The notes under the pieces are model-generated. The model made no database searches. It had not been told where the DNA came from and was given only the letters and a program-made list of their open reading frames with translations. Position numbers and translations under genes: made by a program. From NCBI GenBank assembly GCA_031002005.1, contig CM061919.1:225058739-225122738 (forward strand): a DNA stretch of 64,000 nucleotides. Direction: 5' to 3'. Below, one piece after another: positions 42,811-55,624 of the stretch (position 1 is the first letter of the stretch; each line of letters begins with the position of its first letter). The DNA comes from Vandiemenella viatica (lineage: Eukaryota > Arthropoda > Insecta > Orthoptera > Morabidae).

Positions 42811-45405
42811 CTGTCCTTCAACATACCCACAAATGGTCTTACAATCAAACTGCCAATATTTGGTTGTCCCCCACAAGCTCACCCTGCCCTACATGCCTTT
42901 CACTATCAACAGTGTTTGGCCCTTACTCACCTTGTTATGCAATAAAATACCATTCTGGCAAACCAACATTCTGGAAACCTCATATTCCTTCACAAAATAC
43001 TAATGTTATCATTCCCACAAGTAATTCCAGTTTTACAGCAATCAGTTAATTCCAGCAGTATGCATGCCCAGAAGCATTTACAGAAGTTGTCCAAATTACT
43101 GAAGTCCCATCTTGCACTGGAGTAGTTTCTTCCCCATCAGCCAATGGTCTACCAAACAAAATTACAGCCTCCTCTGATTTCATCTAAACCATCCATTACC
43201 CAGCTCCTCAACATACCTCAGACTCCCCCTGTAAAACCTACATCTCACTCTCTACACTCAAACCCTACACCCAAGCCTAAACTGTCAGTTATAAACCTAT
43301 CCTCTTCACCATTATCTGAATCCCAACTGTCTGTACTCTCCGAAGGACTCACCTTCTCACCTACCCCATATTTGACCATTCCAAACTAGTCCACAACGAT
43401 ATCATTCTGCCATACACTCAGTTGGCAATACCAATTTGCCGCTCATGGCAGTGAACAGGGGTATCAGAACCACCTGGAAACAAGTCAACATAAATTAAAA
43501 CCATCATCCACATTTGATCCTCCAACTCTTCCCCAGAAACATCCCCTCCAAATGATCGAGGATTTCCTGTCCACTAGTTTGGCTTCTCCCACCTTACCTA
43601 AATCTTTAACAAACAACAGTAATCTTAGCCCAGCTGAAACCCATGCCAGGAAACAACTCTCCAGCAATCCAGATATTATCCTTACAGCTGACAAGGGCTC
43701 AACCACTTTAGTCGTGAACACAACTGACTGTGACTGAAATTCTCTGTCAGTTATCAGACACCAGCACTTACTGCAGCCTATCGGAAGATCCAACAACTAC
43801 TATCAACAAGAAAATACAGGAATATGTACATTTTAGTGGGCTCCTCCAAGGTCTCACCCAACAATCCATTTTGCTTCTTAATCTCCAAAATCCACACACA
43901 CCTACTCTTTACCTCCTTCCCAAAATCCATAAACCTGGCAATCCAGGACGCCCTATTGTTGCAGCTTATGGATCGCCAACTGAGCGCATCTCTGCCTTGG
44001 TTGACCAGTACCTACAACCCATAGTTAATCAGCTCCCTTCTCATATAAAGGACATCCAACACTTTCTCTTCTAGCTTTCTGCCATACCCGTCCCTCTTCC
44101 TTCCAACTCCATACTGGTTACCATTGATGTCACATCCTTGTACACTAAAATTCCACACTGGTATGGCCTCAGGGCCACGGAACAGCGCCCTCCCAACAGC
44201 CTCCCTATGACATACTTCCTCATCAAATTGGCGCACCTGATTCTCAATAACAAATACTTCTCCTTCAAAAGCAACATATATCACCAAACCTGTTGCACTG
44301 TCATGGGCACCCACATAGCCCCTTCTTATGATAATCTGCTCATGGGCCATCTGGAACAAACATTTCTGGAGGAAGTCCGTCTCAACCCCCTCATTAGGCT
44401 TCGATTCATTTAGGACATCTTTACAATTTGGACGCATGGAGAAAACGAACTACTAAATTTCCTGAACCATCTCAATACCTTTAGCATGCTGAAATTCACT
44501 TGGTCCTACTCCCACACCCAGGCCACATTCCTGGATGTGGATTTATTACTCAACTCTTCAGTCCACATCAAACCCACCAACCTTCAACAGCATTCTCAAT
44601 TTCGACAGTTGCCACCCGTACCATACCAAACGTTCCCTCACCTACAGTCTTGGCATTCGAGGCTGTCGCATATGCTCCAACCATCAGTCCCTCATGAACT
44701 ATTCAAACAGTATTTCACAATCATTGGTTTCTCACAAATACCCTCCGGCTTTGGTGAACAAATAGCTTCCACGGGCAACATTACAACTTACTCAGCCCAT
44801 CAGTCATCCCAAAGCCAAAAAAACCATCCACAATCCAGTCTTGGTAACACAATATTACACAGGCCTCGAATCCATCAACAGAATCCTCCATCAGGGCTAT
44901 GATTTCCTGCAAACCTGCCCTTAGTGGGATCCATTCTTTCCAAAATCGTCCCTGCCTCTCCTAGAACTCGTTTCAGCAAACCTCCTAACCTCAGCGAATT
45001 TCTAGCCCACAAACAAAATCTTCCTTGTCCCAACAGTCAGCCCCAAGGCCCTTCCCCTTGCAGTTGACCCTGCTGCAAGATGTGCAACATACACAATGTT
45101 TCAACGATTTTTACCAACCTTGTCACAGAGGAAAGCTTCCCTAACATAGGACACGCCACCTGTGAAACCTCCCATGTAATTTACCATTAACATGCAACCA
45201 CTGTCTGGCTTCATACATAGGTTTGACCACAAATCCACTTTCCATAAGAATAAATGGCCACCAACAGATGGTATTCACATGGAACCCAAAGCACCCAGTT
45301 GCTGTCCATGCCATCGCCTGTAACTCGAATTTCAACTCTTGTTTCATGGTCCATGCTATCATAGTCCTCCCAAATAGCAGCAGCTCCCTGAAGTTAGGTT
45401 ATTTG
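42811..45405 (+). pseudogene. Second PLE unit, decayed RT and GIY-YIG
   Basis: Colinear with the intact PLE protein over almost its whole length but broken by stops and shifts. Blocks: KLSVINLSSSPLSESQLSVL (43280), ADKGSTTLVV (43690), TLYLLPKIHKPGNPGRPIV (43905-43960), a TIDVTSLYTKIPH region (44125), and the catalytic box at 44400 read as RFI-stop-DIFTIW, where the first Asp of YIDD is now tag. The GIY-YIG part (45130-45400) retains IGHATCETSHVI and SYIGLTTNPLSI. The RT cannot be functional. It forms a head-to-tail pair with the fragment at 42190-42334. Confidence 0.88.
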
Positions 45406-45578
45406 TGAGAATATATTTTAATACTACTGCACTGATTACGTTTTAATATTCTGACTTGTTGGTATTTTACTTATATATTTTATGTAGCCCACCAAAAAAC
45501 ACTAACTACTTAAAGCACAAAATTCCATCAGGGAATAAAACCATAGGTTTGAAAAATTACACTGAAGGCAATATTTAC

Positions 45579-45792
45579 CTGACAAGGTTTGATTTTATGA
45601 GAGGTCCAAGAAGAACATTGTTTATTTCAACCAATTTATTCTGTTGAAGAATGTCAAGCAAGAGCTTGATATCATCTGTAGAGCCTTTCTCAGCAAGTGT
45701 ATTAAGCATTCGCCAGGCTGTTGCATTATGTACAAATGGCCTCTCCAACGTCTTATTTTCTCGAGGCAGCTCTTTTAGGTACTTCACAGCAT
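45579..45792 (-). CDS. LRPPRC: LRPPRC exon 3
   Basis: A 214-bp exon from a ttttcaaag acceptor (45792) to a GTAAAT donor (45579), phase 1 to 2. The final G of exon 2 plus AT gives Asp. It encodes AVKYLKELPRENKTLERP, HNATAWRMLNTLAEKGSTDD, IKLLLDILQQNKLVEINNV, then LLGPLIKSNLV. AWRMLNTLAEKGSTDDIKLLL is a PPR-type hairpin. The upstream intron, 16.6 kb, is the longest in the window. Confidence 0.9.
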
Positions 45793-47708
45793 CTTTGAAA
45801 ATAATAAAACAAAAATTAATATCATATTGGCAAAAAGTAAAAATTTTGCAAGGGGGTATAAGCAACATTTGAACCTGAAATGTCCCCAGATGTGCAAACT
45901 GCAGATTGTTCTCAAAATAGGGCCTATCAACCTTTTAATACATCTCACCAAACTTTAGTATTGTTGTTAACTGTAAAATGTCCCAACCATACGCCAGAAA
46001 AAGTAATTCAATTTAGTGCAAATAGAGTAATTTTCATCAGAGAGTTTGTAAACAAAGTGCTAACTACATGTATCTTTTATTATTTCTATGTAACATATTT
46101 TTATACACTTATCATTTAAATTTAATATATGTCTCCAGAAATTAAGTTTGAAAACAAAAATTGCTAATTGTGAATGCTATACTTGAATCTGATACGACAC
46201 TTAAATATTTAAAATCGGGTTTCATTTTTATAACTCGCAAAGTTTCTCACTTTTGATAATATCTGGAGAGCTTTTGTGATACTAAATAACATTTCCAACA
46301 CATCTGTATACAACAAACATTTTTCCATTCTCCAATGTTTTAAGCCTCTCCAAATATCATAATTATTAACTATTCATCATATTACTAGTTCATGTCAAAC
46401 CCACAAAAAATTACAATTAAAAGATTTCTGACCAGTAATATTTCTTCTATTTCAAATATCTTCAAACTATTTCCATATCCAACTCAAGTCAACTGCAAAG
46501 CTTATTGAACATTTCACCTTCCCCTGGAGTTCTACCATCATTTGTAACTTAATTCAAGAAACTGATGACATTCCTTCGTTTAGGAGATGAAGTTTACTGA
46601 TAGGTAATGAAATTACTGCTCCAATTGGTAATATTTGTTTGTAATGACCCATAGAACATATCAATCAATTTTTTGAGAATGATTGCCCAATAAAATGCAT
46701 CATTGTTTATCATTTTTAACTAAGAGACCTCTCTCATAATGATTTAAAGTGTGAGTACCTACTGAGAACCACTTGATTTTATCATAATGTTTACTTTGGT
46801 TTAAAATAAATTTCTCAACTTTGATCCCATACAGGTTGTGAGGCGTTGTTACTCGTGTGTCACACTATTTTCACTACTTCCTTACTTTCAAAGTATGGTA
46901 CGGGACTGTATGTTTGTATGCAGCCTCACATATTTTTTTTTTTTTTTACTTTCTGCCTTCTATATACTTACCAGATAAGTTGCTTCTTGCTGGCTTTCAA
47001 TATCTAGTTCAATCTGACACCTTAACATCTGAAAAATCTTTACTTTCTGGAATAACTTGTTCGGTTTCCTTAGACCATCAAGCATACAATATATTGCTGT
47101 AATTCATATTAACAAGATAATATATAATTAATACTTATCTTCGGTTATTTTTATGAAATATTGCTTCTTATTATCACACAATATCTTACAAACCATACAA
47201 TAATTCTCTTTCATTACTCCCTCAGGCTGTAGACATTACATATAATGTTAACACACTACTTATCAAAAAGTAAAACATCATTGAGAGTTTCTTCTTCGAA
47301 ACTTCCCCTTTCATTTAATTCATTGTCTGTTCATGCTTTCATTAAAAACATTTCTTTTTTCTCTCTTCTCATCATTGTTTTACAAAGATGCCCTGCATAT
47401 TTGATCTTTAAACTAAATTATCAAAGATACAAATATATACACTGTGAGCTCACATTTCAAATGTATTTACAACACAAACCATAATATCCGGTAAGGCCTA
47501 TGTATCTTAAAAGGTGCTGAGCATTTTCTGTTGACCACAGAGTGGATCCCTGTTGGTGGATTGGAGATAGGTAGGATAAGTGGAAGATAAAATACCATCC
47601 CCAATTTGAGAGATTGAATTAAATTTTCATTCCCACCTTCAATATTTAAATCACTTTTGAATAATGGGAAAGCATGAAGTTATTTCCCATAATCCAGATC
47701 TGTCTGTG
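45793..47708. other. Intron DNA, nothing recognised
   Basis: A 1.9-kb AT-rich stretch. I see no gene, RNA gene or repeat family that I can support. Confidence 0.4.
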
Positions 47709-48171
47709 CTCTATAACAACGGTTCCCAACCAATGGGTCACGACCCACTGGTGGGTCGCAAAACAATCTAGGTTTCTTGCCACAAAAATATATTTTAGTA
47801 GATTAAATAAAAGATATAACACGACATTTTACAAGTGCAATAATCATGAAAGCTATTAGCTTAAATTAAAACTTTCTGAGAAAAAAAAAGTTCATAAACA
47901 GTCAGCCGGTATTACACAATAACCTCATTGTGAGATATAGCAGTGGCAGCAATTGTGCAATCGTTATGGCAACCCCAGAACATCCTTCTCCCACCCTACT
48001 CTATAGCAGAGATGCACACACATACCACCAGCAATTTTACTTCTCTCATTGTCATTTTCTTGTTTATTCTTGAATCGAAACCAAAGTCTTTGATCGAAAC
48101 AGTCTTTCTCTGCTTTTCAGCTCTCTGCTTGTTTGCATTTTGTTTTGATTGAGAGTAGATTTAATGTGATT

Positions 48172-51060
48172 ATGGAAAGTTGGTTGAGGACTGGATCGTG
48201 CTGTAAAAGAGAGTATACAAATGGTGAGGAAACTTCAACCTCCACGGCTACTAATAATAAGTTTGAAAATGTTACTCAACCACAACCAAGTATTTGTAAT
48301 TACAATGCAGGCAGCGCGAAAAAGCAAAAGACGTATCTTCGAAAGTATAGCCAGGATTATTTGAAATACGGGTTTGTGATTTTGGGTACTGAAGGGAAGG
48401 CAATACCTCAGTGCGTGATTTGGTGTGAAAATTTGTCCAATGAAAGCCTGAAGCCATCAAAACCTGAAAGGCATTTGTCAACCAAGCATCCCGAGTAGTG
48501 TTGTAAAAAAACGGTTTTTTTCTGACTTGAAAAAAAACATGAATAAAAACCTGTGAAAAAAAACGTTTTTTTTTCTGGGACACGTTTTTTTTCATAACTA
48601 CTAAATCTCAAATTTGTAAGGCATTTATCGTTTAATATGACTTTTTTAGAGTTTATATTAAGTACTTATCTTAATTTTTAAATCTACTAAATTTTTCTGG
48701 TTCAGTAGAAAATAAAATTACGAAAATATTGGCAACATTGACTGAAGTTTTCTTTTACGAACGGGGACTTCCCGAAGAGGTTATGTTGCACGAGAAGGAA
48801 TCCCCGTTCCCCTTTGTTTGGATTCGTACTTGCTATTTGAACTAGCGCTGCCAACCCTGCGAATTTATCTGTAGACCTACAGATCTTTTCAAAAAATTAG
48901 GAATTTTTCAATTTATCTACGGCTTTTTGCCTCTTTTTATTATTTATTGTGCTTTACTTATATTCATATACTTGTTAAACTCTCAGCGTATAATGAGTCA
49001 TTAAATTGTCAGTAATTATGAATCGTTTTCTTGCAACCGTTGAAGTAAAGCAACGATTGCAAAACAAATAAAGCTCTTATTTTGTATGATAACAGATTTA
49101 AATTCAAACTTAAAAGACCTTAATACAGAATTATCAGTGCAGTCTTTATGCACAGTGTGTACTTTGCTCACAATTTAAAATTGCAATCTCAAAATCTTTT
49201 GCGTACAATACAAGGATAACCAGTAAAAGAAAATGTAATTATTTCTGAAGTAATATATCTAGAGGAGACGGAAGAAGAAACAGAAAATTCCGACACAGAC
49301 CGAACTAGTGTTGGTAGTGCTGATACTAGTGGTTGTGGTACTGACAGAGGATGAATAAAATTATGCTACCCATATAAATACATTTATGAATCATTATGTA
49401 AGACATTATATGATTCAGTAAGATTTAAAACACACATGCAAAATGTAAGTTCAATAAATAAAACTATAATTTATCAAATATTCTGTTTTCTGAAAAAAAA
49501 AATTTAGAAAAAAAACAAGGGTGCTAGGTTTTTTTTCATGTTTTTTTTCACAAAGCTGAAAAAAAAACATTTTTTTTTTTTCAGTTTGCAACACTAATCC
49601 CGAGTACACAGGTAAGCCTCTCGAGTCCTTTCAAAATAAAAATGACTATCTTTCGACCAAAACTACAATGGAAAAGTCAGTGTCGGGCCAACAAAACAAA
49701 AACTACCGTTGCGTCTTACCATTTATCCTTGTTACTAGCAAAGCAGGGAGCTGCTCACATAGGAGGTGAGGAACTTATTTTAATATGTAACAGTTTGTTT
49801 GATGGAAAAATTTCAAAAAGAGTAAGTGAAATCCCTTTATCAAACACTACTGTAAAAGAGAATTGATGAAATGGGTCGAGGAAACAATGATTCAAACTCA
49901 GAAGCAAAGTTATTATTTTTCGCTACAAATTGATGAAAGTACAGATGTTGCTGGATAGGCAAATTTATTAGCTTTTGTTCATTTTTAGTTCAACAATTCT
50001 GTGGAAGAAGAAATGTTGTTTTGCAAGTCCTTGTCCACAAGAACTACAGAAGAGGAAATTTTTTAAGTGTGTTGACACTTTTAAAAAACATGAAATGGTC
50101 TGGTCAAAATGTGTAGGTTTGACAACTGATGGTGCCTGTGCAATGTCCAACATTTATTCAGGTTTAGTTGCCAAAGTTAAGTCAGTGGCCCATTTGGTGT
50201 AATGGAGTCATTGCTGCCTTCATCGAGAGATTCTGGCAGTAAAAGGTTTGGATGAGTGCCTAAAGAAAACTCTAGACGATGCTGTGAAAATTGTTACTTT
50301 ATCAAAGCACAGCCTAAAAATTCAAGATTGGTTGGAGTGTTGTGTGACAAAATAAGCAGTGAACACAAACAACTTCTCCTTCACTGTGAAGTTCGATGGC
50401 AGTTGAGAGGTAAAGTAGTGTCGAGATAATTTGAATGAATTAAGAATGTTTTTATTTGAGCATGAAAGTGGCAATAAATCCATAAGATACTTTACTGAAT
50501 GTGTTTGTGATGAGAACTGGCTAAAACATCTTGCTTATTTGGCTGATATTTTCAACGCACTCAATGTAATGAACCTGACAATGCAAGGAAAGGGTATCCA
50601 CAGGTTTTACATCCAGGATAAAGTCAATGCAATGATTAAAAAACTTGAACTATGGACCTGTAAAGTAGAAAAAATGTTTTGATGCATTTCCTGTCATTCA
50701 CGACTTCCTTGAATCATACGAAATAAAAGTCAACAAGGAAACCGCTAATGTTATCAAAGAGCACCTTGAAGCCTTGGCGTCCGCCCTCAGGTAATTTTTA
50801 AATTTCTTCAGTAAATTATAAATAAGTTGTAGGCTTCATTTATTTTCAAACGGTATTTCTTTTTTATTTCAAGTACCTGTAAGGATTTTAAATTTTGTTG
50901 TGTGTTCTTTCCAAAATTTGACGATGGTTACTTTTGGCTAAGAAATGCTTTTGAAGAGGAACATTTGAAAGGTCTAAAACTCTCAACAGCTGAAGAAATC
51001 TCACTAATAGAGCCATCTTGCAATTCTTCTCTCAAGACAATTTTCAAGAAAAATCCTTAA
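48172..51060 (+). pseudogene. hAT transposase, ZBED5/FAM200-like, broken
   Basis: The ATG at 48172 starts MESWLRTGSCC, then KYSQDYLKYGFVILG and a BED-type zinc finger region (PQCVIWCENLSNESLKPS, then RHLSTKH). The second finger Cys appears displaced by Trp. Coding is split at 48495/49605 by the nested element. It resumes with KTKTTVASYHLSLLLAKQG, the first catalytic box LQIDESTDVAG (49930), and TTDGACAMS (50120). Then come CHREILAVKGLDECLKKTL across a stop near 50203, LLLHCEVRWQLRGKV (50375) and NELRMFLFEHESGN. The end near IFKKNP (51050) is the usual C-terminal region. Multiple in-frame stops make it inactive. Confidence 0.85.
48496..49596. mobile_element. Nested hAT-like non-autonomous element
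   Basis: This 1,101-bp insert interrupts the transposase codons. It starts tagtgttgtaaaa and ends tttgcaacacta (inverted repeats) and is flanked by exact 8-bp duplications atcccgag (48488-48495 and 49597-49604). Both ends are rich in runs of A or T of 8-10. Inside, 49263-49353 encodes an acidic C-terminus-like stretch (EETEEETENSDTDRTSVGS, then a stop). The origin is unknown; no transposase domain is seen. Confidence 0.88.
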
Positions 51061-51851
51061 TTTCCTTCTGGATGAATGTTGTTTTTGAAAAACAAATACA
51101 GAAATAAACTATGTGTAGAAAGTGACTAAAGGTTAAAATTAACCAGTGCTAACCATGATATCGATTCCCTCATCAGTAAACACCAGTGGCAGAAATCTCA
51201 CTGATTGTAAGGTTGTGTTTTTATAATAATTAAATGCATTTTTCATTATCTTTGTACTAAAGTGGGAGGTGACTGCACAAAGCATCACCTCATCGATTTG
51301 ACTGCTGAAATTCCAGGATTAGTTAAAACTCTTTGGAAATTAAAATGCCACTTATGTGCCAAGTCATATCTGATGGAAAACACCTACAAATCCCATTTTA
51401 GTGATTGACTGGTAAGTTTACCATTGTCTTTTCTTGCTCCCAGTCTTCCATATTTTCATACATTTTGGTGCAGTAAAACAATGATAAACCTACCAATCAA
51501 CCACTAAAATCAGGTTTACGGGTGGTTTCCACCAAAAAGCGACTTGGCAGACCAGTTGCATTTTAATATGCTGAGCAAGTTACTTCCAATCATGGAATTT
51601 CAGCAATCTGCAGCCGCCTCAGTCTATAATATGTTTGTGGTTTTATGTATAATCAATTCTTGTTTTTGTTGATAATATATCCTTTGTATGAAAATTTGCC
51701 TTTTCGTAGGATAGGATAGTCTATAGCATATCGAGGTCATACAACAGTTCCCATCCTGATATTACATACTCTCATATTAGGTGGGTTGCAAAACTTTTTT
51801 ACTTAAAAGTGTGTTGTGTACCAATAAAGGTTGGGAACTGTTGCTCTATAC

Positions 51852-52159
51852 AATAAATACATGAAACAAATTGAATTCCTTTCAAATAAGCAGCAAATAC
51901 ATTATAAAGACCTACCTGTCATGTCACATGCATCACTAGCACAAACACATTTTTTATTGGTATTATTAGGATTCAATAACCTTTCAGGTGAAAAATTGAA
52001 CTTTTTTGGATTCGCAGATTTGTCTATTCGTCAGACCCTCATAATTTCTGAATTTTTCAACAGAGATTCAAAATTTTACTTTGACATTGAATATACACAT
52101 CAGAGGAACAAATTGACTTCTTTCTCTTTCTAGAAACGAAGTTTCCACTCACACGACAT
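51852..52159. other. Intron DNA, nothing recognised
   Basis: No supported feature. Confidence 0.3.
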
Positions 52160-52520
52160 CAATTTGGTACCAGGGATGACATCATAGCTGAGACTGAAAA
52201 GTGCAGTTTTGTCATTTCTTCTTCAGCTCCCTCTATTTTATAAATGTGTTCCAATCCAGGTTCCTCCTTTGTATTCTGTTCTTCACTGAATCCTGCCCTC
52301 TTGCTTTAAGTATGCCTCTAGCTCTCTTTTCATCAATCCTGGCTACTACTAACTTGCAGCTTCTTTTCTTCCACCTCTTTAAATGTCTAAGCCATCTTAC
52401 TTTTATCAATTCTCTCATTCAGTCTCAAAACCCTTTTCTGACATCCACATTTCTGACTGTAAATTTCATGTTGCCTTTCCTATCAAGTTAATCAAGAACT
52501 TCAATAATAATGAGAAGGAA
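52160..52520 (-). pseudogene. LINE RT C-terminal relic
   Basis: Minus-strand frame IKVRWLRHLKRWKKRSCK, then EKRARGILKARGQDSVKN and RRNLDWNTF. The order RWLGHLxRM, KRxRGRP, W is the usual end of several LINE ORF2 proteins. It is short and diverged, and the clade is uncertain. Confidence 0.5.
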
Positions 52521-53369
52521 ATGCTTTAAGGCATTATAACTCTTCTGCTCTTTACCATACTGATTTTGATGCCTTGCTGTCATTCAAAAACTCCAGCAGT
52601 AATAGCACATGTATCATATTCTAACCCAATTTTTCGAGTACCTTTATTTAAGTGGAACTGAAAGTCGTTTAACAATTTGAGTTTCGAAAATATTGGTTTA
52701 CTCTATTTCGCTCACTTTAGTCTTATAATGTTAAGTATTTGATTTAATTCTTTGTTGAAGTAACTAAGATGGCTTAGGTGGGGGCAAAGTGGAACAATAT
52801 TTGGAATTATGGTATTTGTTGATTGATGGAGTAGTCCATCTTAGGAATGGTCCTGGATCCTCTAATATAGTATTGTTATCAAGTAGATACTACTTTATAT
52901 TTTGCCAAGTGGTTAAGTTATTAGTGTTCACAGAAGTCAGTTAGTTGATCTGTATCCCTGTAGTGAACCGCTGGGGTCAGTCAGGCCGATCTGATTAATT
53001 TAAGAGGTGCCATGAGTAAGGGTAGAGTGTAGAAGCAGAACTGGTTTTGGGATATTAATTTCATCATAGGATTATTAAAGGGAGAATGATTCCAGTATGC
53101 TGCATTGTATGTACAAGGTTTAATGTGCAATATCTAAATATGTATACAGAAATATCCATAGACAGGATTACGATGCAATGTGAGGTGTCTAGGTACAACC
53201 TCTTGAAGATGCTACTAATACATGGTGCATGGTTATAGACGTGACTCACCTTATGGTGAGTGTAAGCCAGCAGGTTGTGGGTGCTTAGCTGAGCCCAGTT
53301 AATCCCAACTATTTGAAATATGGATAAACCTAACATTCATACCTAGGCTCTATCTGTTGCTATTCACTG
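52521..53369. other. Intron DNA, nothing recognised
   Basis: No supported gene or repeat. Confidence 0.35.
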
Positions 53370-53950
53370 ACTTCCACATCCAACAAGCTGACTCAGTGGA
53401 GCCTACCTGTAACTTGTTGGCGATGACCCTACAGTCCGTACAGAGTCCCAAGTGATTACCATCTCTTCCTGAATTAAACAAATACCTGCGTGGGACTCAA
53501 TTCAGAACCGGAGAGGAGCTGAAAGAAGAAGTGTTAAGCTAACTTCGTGGTGTGGCGGGAGAGTTCAACGACTCGGTCATAAAGAAGATGGTACACCACA
53601 TGCAAAAATGAATCGACCTCAACAGCAATTATGTCGAAAAACAGGAAAAAGTTTTTTTTTTTTTTTAACTGCTTAACTTCTCTTAACAGCAAGGTCTTCA
53701 GAGATGGGAAGGATGGGGGGCAAGGAATGGGAATTCAGCCATGGCCTTTTGAAGGAAGCATCCTGGCATTTTCCTGGAGTGATTTGGGAAACCATGGAAA
53801 ACCCAAATCAGGATGCCCGGATGGGGATTCGAACCGGTGTCCTCCCGAATGCGAGGCGAGAACACTAACCATTACACCACCACGCTCGGTCAGGAAAAAG
53901 TCTAAACATTCCAAAAATGTATAATTCAAAGCAAATAAAACAAATTTTCA
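53370..53950 (+). pseudogene. mariner transposase C-terminal relic
   Basis: Plus-strand frames read LPELNKYLRGTQFRTGEELK, EEVLS-stop, then GEFNDSVIKKMVHHMQK and IDLNSNYVEK. This corresponds to the end of mariner transposases (FPxLKxxLxGxRF, then KLVxRxxKCI and GDYVEK). A SINE (53653-53890) sits directly after YVEK. Upstream DDD motifs are not readable. Confidence 0.75.
53653..53890 (-). repeat. tRNA-derived SINE with 11-bp target duplication
   Basis: Read on the minus strand: tRNA-like head gaccgagcgtggtggtgtaa then tggttagtg (A box region), ggttcgaatcc (B box), the body gggttttccatggtttccc then aaatcactccaggaaaatgcc, and a tail near the poly(A) (T run at 53653-53666 on plus). Exact 11-bp duplications caggaaaaagt flank it (53642-53652, 53891-53901). 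It is the best-preserved copy of the family in the window. Confidence 0.92.
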
Positions 53951-54379
53951 GTGAGAAATCATTGGGAACCTTATTTTACAGGCAACCCTTGTAAACTTTA
54001 TTATTTTGCAGTTTGTGGTTTCTTAGTACTTACTACATTCTCTACTGTTTCCCTTCTTCAATAGTAATATTATCAATCTCTTTACCTATTATTCAATTAA
54101 TATTTATTTTTCCTATACAAAGTTGCACTCTCTATGGCCACTGAAAACCAACGAGTCTTGATGTTATTATTACCATACACACATCGTCAAAGCAAGCAGC
54201 TTTTCCCCATTTTAGTTTGTTTCACTGCTGATTTCACCTCCAACACTATTGCAGCTGTGGAGCTTCATTTATTACCAATGTTCTCCCAATTTTATTATTT
54301 CCCAAATTCAATAAGGTTCATATGCACTCTTTCCATATCTTCCTAAGAGCCTACAGTTATGTTATCAAATCCCCACTTT
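53951..54379. other. Intron DNA, nothing recognised
   Basis: No supported feature. Confidence 0.3.
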
Positions 54380-55624
54380 TGTATTAATTTAATTGTGATG
54401 GAGCCATTCGGTGGCAATTTCCCTAAACCCACTTTTGAACCCATTTATTTATGCCCTCTAGAAATTTTAATTTTTATATTTTTCAGTATTTTTGGTGAAC
54501 TAATTATCATTTCCCTTGGTAATATATTCCAATCCCACACACCCTTTCATACGAAAGAAAATGTTCCTACACCCTTATGTCTTAAATCTAATGCCAGTTT
54601 GTGGTCATGACAATCTTTTCCCAACCATGTAACACTCTTAATTCTTCTACCAATATCATTTCATGCTTTATCGCCAATGTATGCCTTGTACACTCCCAGC
54701 TCTATATTCTTCACCCCTCTCATGTCTTCCAATGAATACCATTCCAGCTTCTTTACAATGTATGTTGCCGATTGTGTTCTCCAGTAATTTTTATAAATAA
54801 ATCTAGCAGTCTTTCTTTGCACTCACTCCAACTCCTGTATTTGATACCCAAAATGTGGGTGCCTTACTGTCGCCATCATATTGAAGCAATGGTCTGACCA
54901 AAGTCTGGTAATCCAATTCCCTCACTAGTACATTCATTCATCACTATTTCCAATAAATGAAGGCTTTGAAACCTTCTCCTACCACCTGGCCAGATGAGTT
55001 TAATATTAAATGTTATGCCAAGATATTTACACTTCAAGTCTTCAACAAGAAATTCTGTTCAAACCCTATAATGATAATCCACCAATGATAATCAAGCCTT
55101 ACTTTTTTCTCTGTGTACCTAATATGTTAACTCTTCTTGGCATTTCTCTTCATCTCATGTTGACCTATCCAGCAAGTTATCACATCCAGGACAACTTGCT
55201 TCTCCCATTTTGATCGTATTATATACCATTATGTCATCTGCATACAACTTAACATCTGACAGTAAATCATTTAGAAAATCATTCATTAGAATAATCAATA
55301 GCAATGGTCCGTATACACTACTGCCCTGTGGCACTATTACTTTCACTTCCACTTCTTTTGATACTATATTTCCTACCCTAAATTTTGCTTTCTACCTTTT
55401 AAGAATTATTCTAACCAAAAAATCACTTTTTGTCCACTCCAATTGTTTTTACCTTATTTACTACCAATTTACAACTCAGTCTTGAAAATGTTTTAGAAAG
55501 ATCTAGTGCTCCACTATTCTTTCCCATTTCATCCAAAATATCTTCCATACAGCCCACTGAGATTCAAATGAATATCCTTGTGTAAAGCGATGTTGCCGGC
55601 TTGAAAACCTGTGACATTCTCACA

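Larger units (their letters stand above)
47717..51843 (+). mobile_element. hAT transposon with nested insertion
   Basis: Ends caacggttcccaacc (47717) and ggttgggaactgttg (51829-51843) are inverted repeats with one mismatch. The flanks ctctataa (47709-47716) and ctctatac (51844-51851) are a near-perfect 8-bp duplication. The 5' end continues with ggtcacgacccactggtgggtcg, an imperfect palindrome. Between the ends lies a plus-strand hAT transposase pseudogene of the ZBED5/FAM200-like group. It is interrupted by another element (48496-49596) and, further on, by stops. Confidence 0.88.

Noticed and set aside
46857..47102. 81-codon plus-strand frame as a gene
   Set aside because: No family resemblance, AT-driven composition, and it lies in an LRPPRC intron.
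53805..53890. A genuine tRNA gene on the minus strand
   Set aside because: A and B boxes are present but the cloverleaf is followed by the SINE body and poly(A), and is flanked by an 11-bp target duplication.
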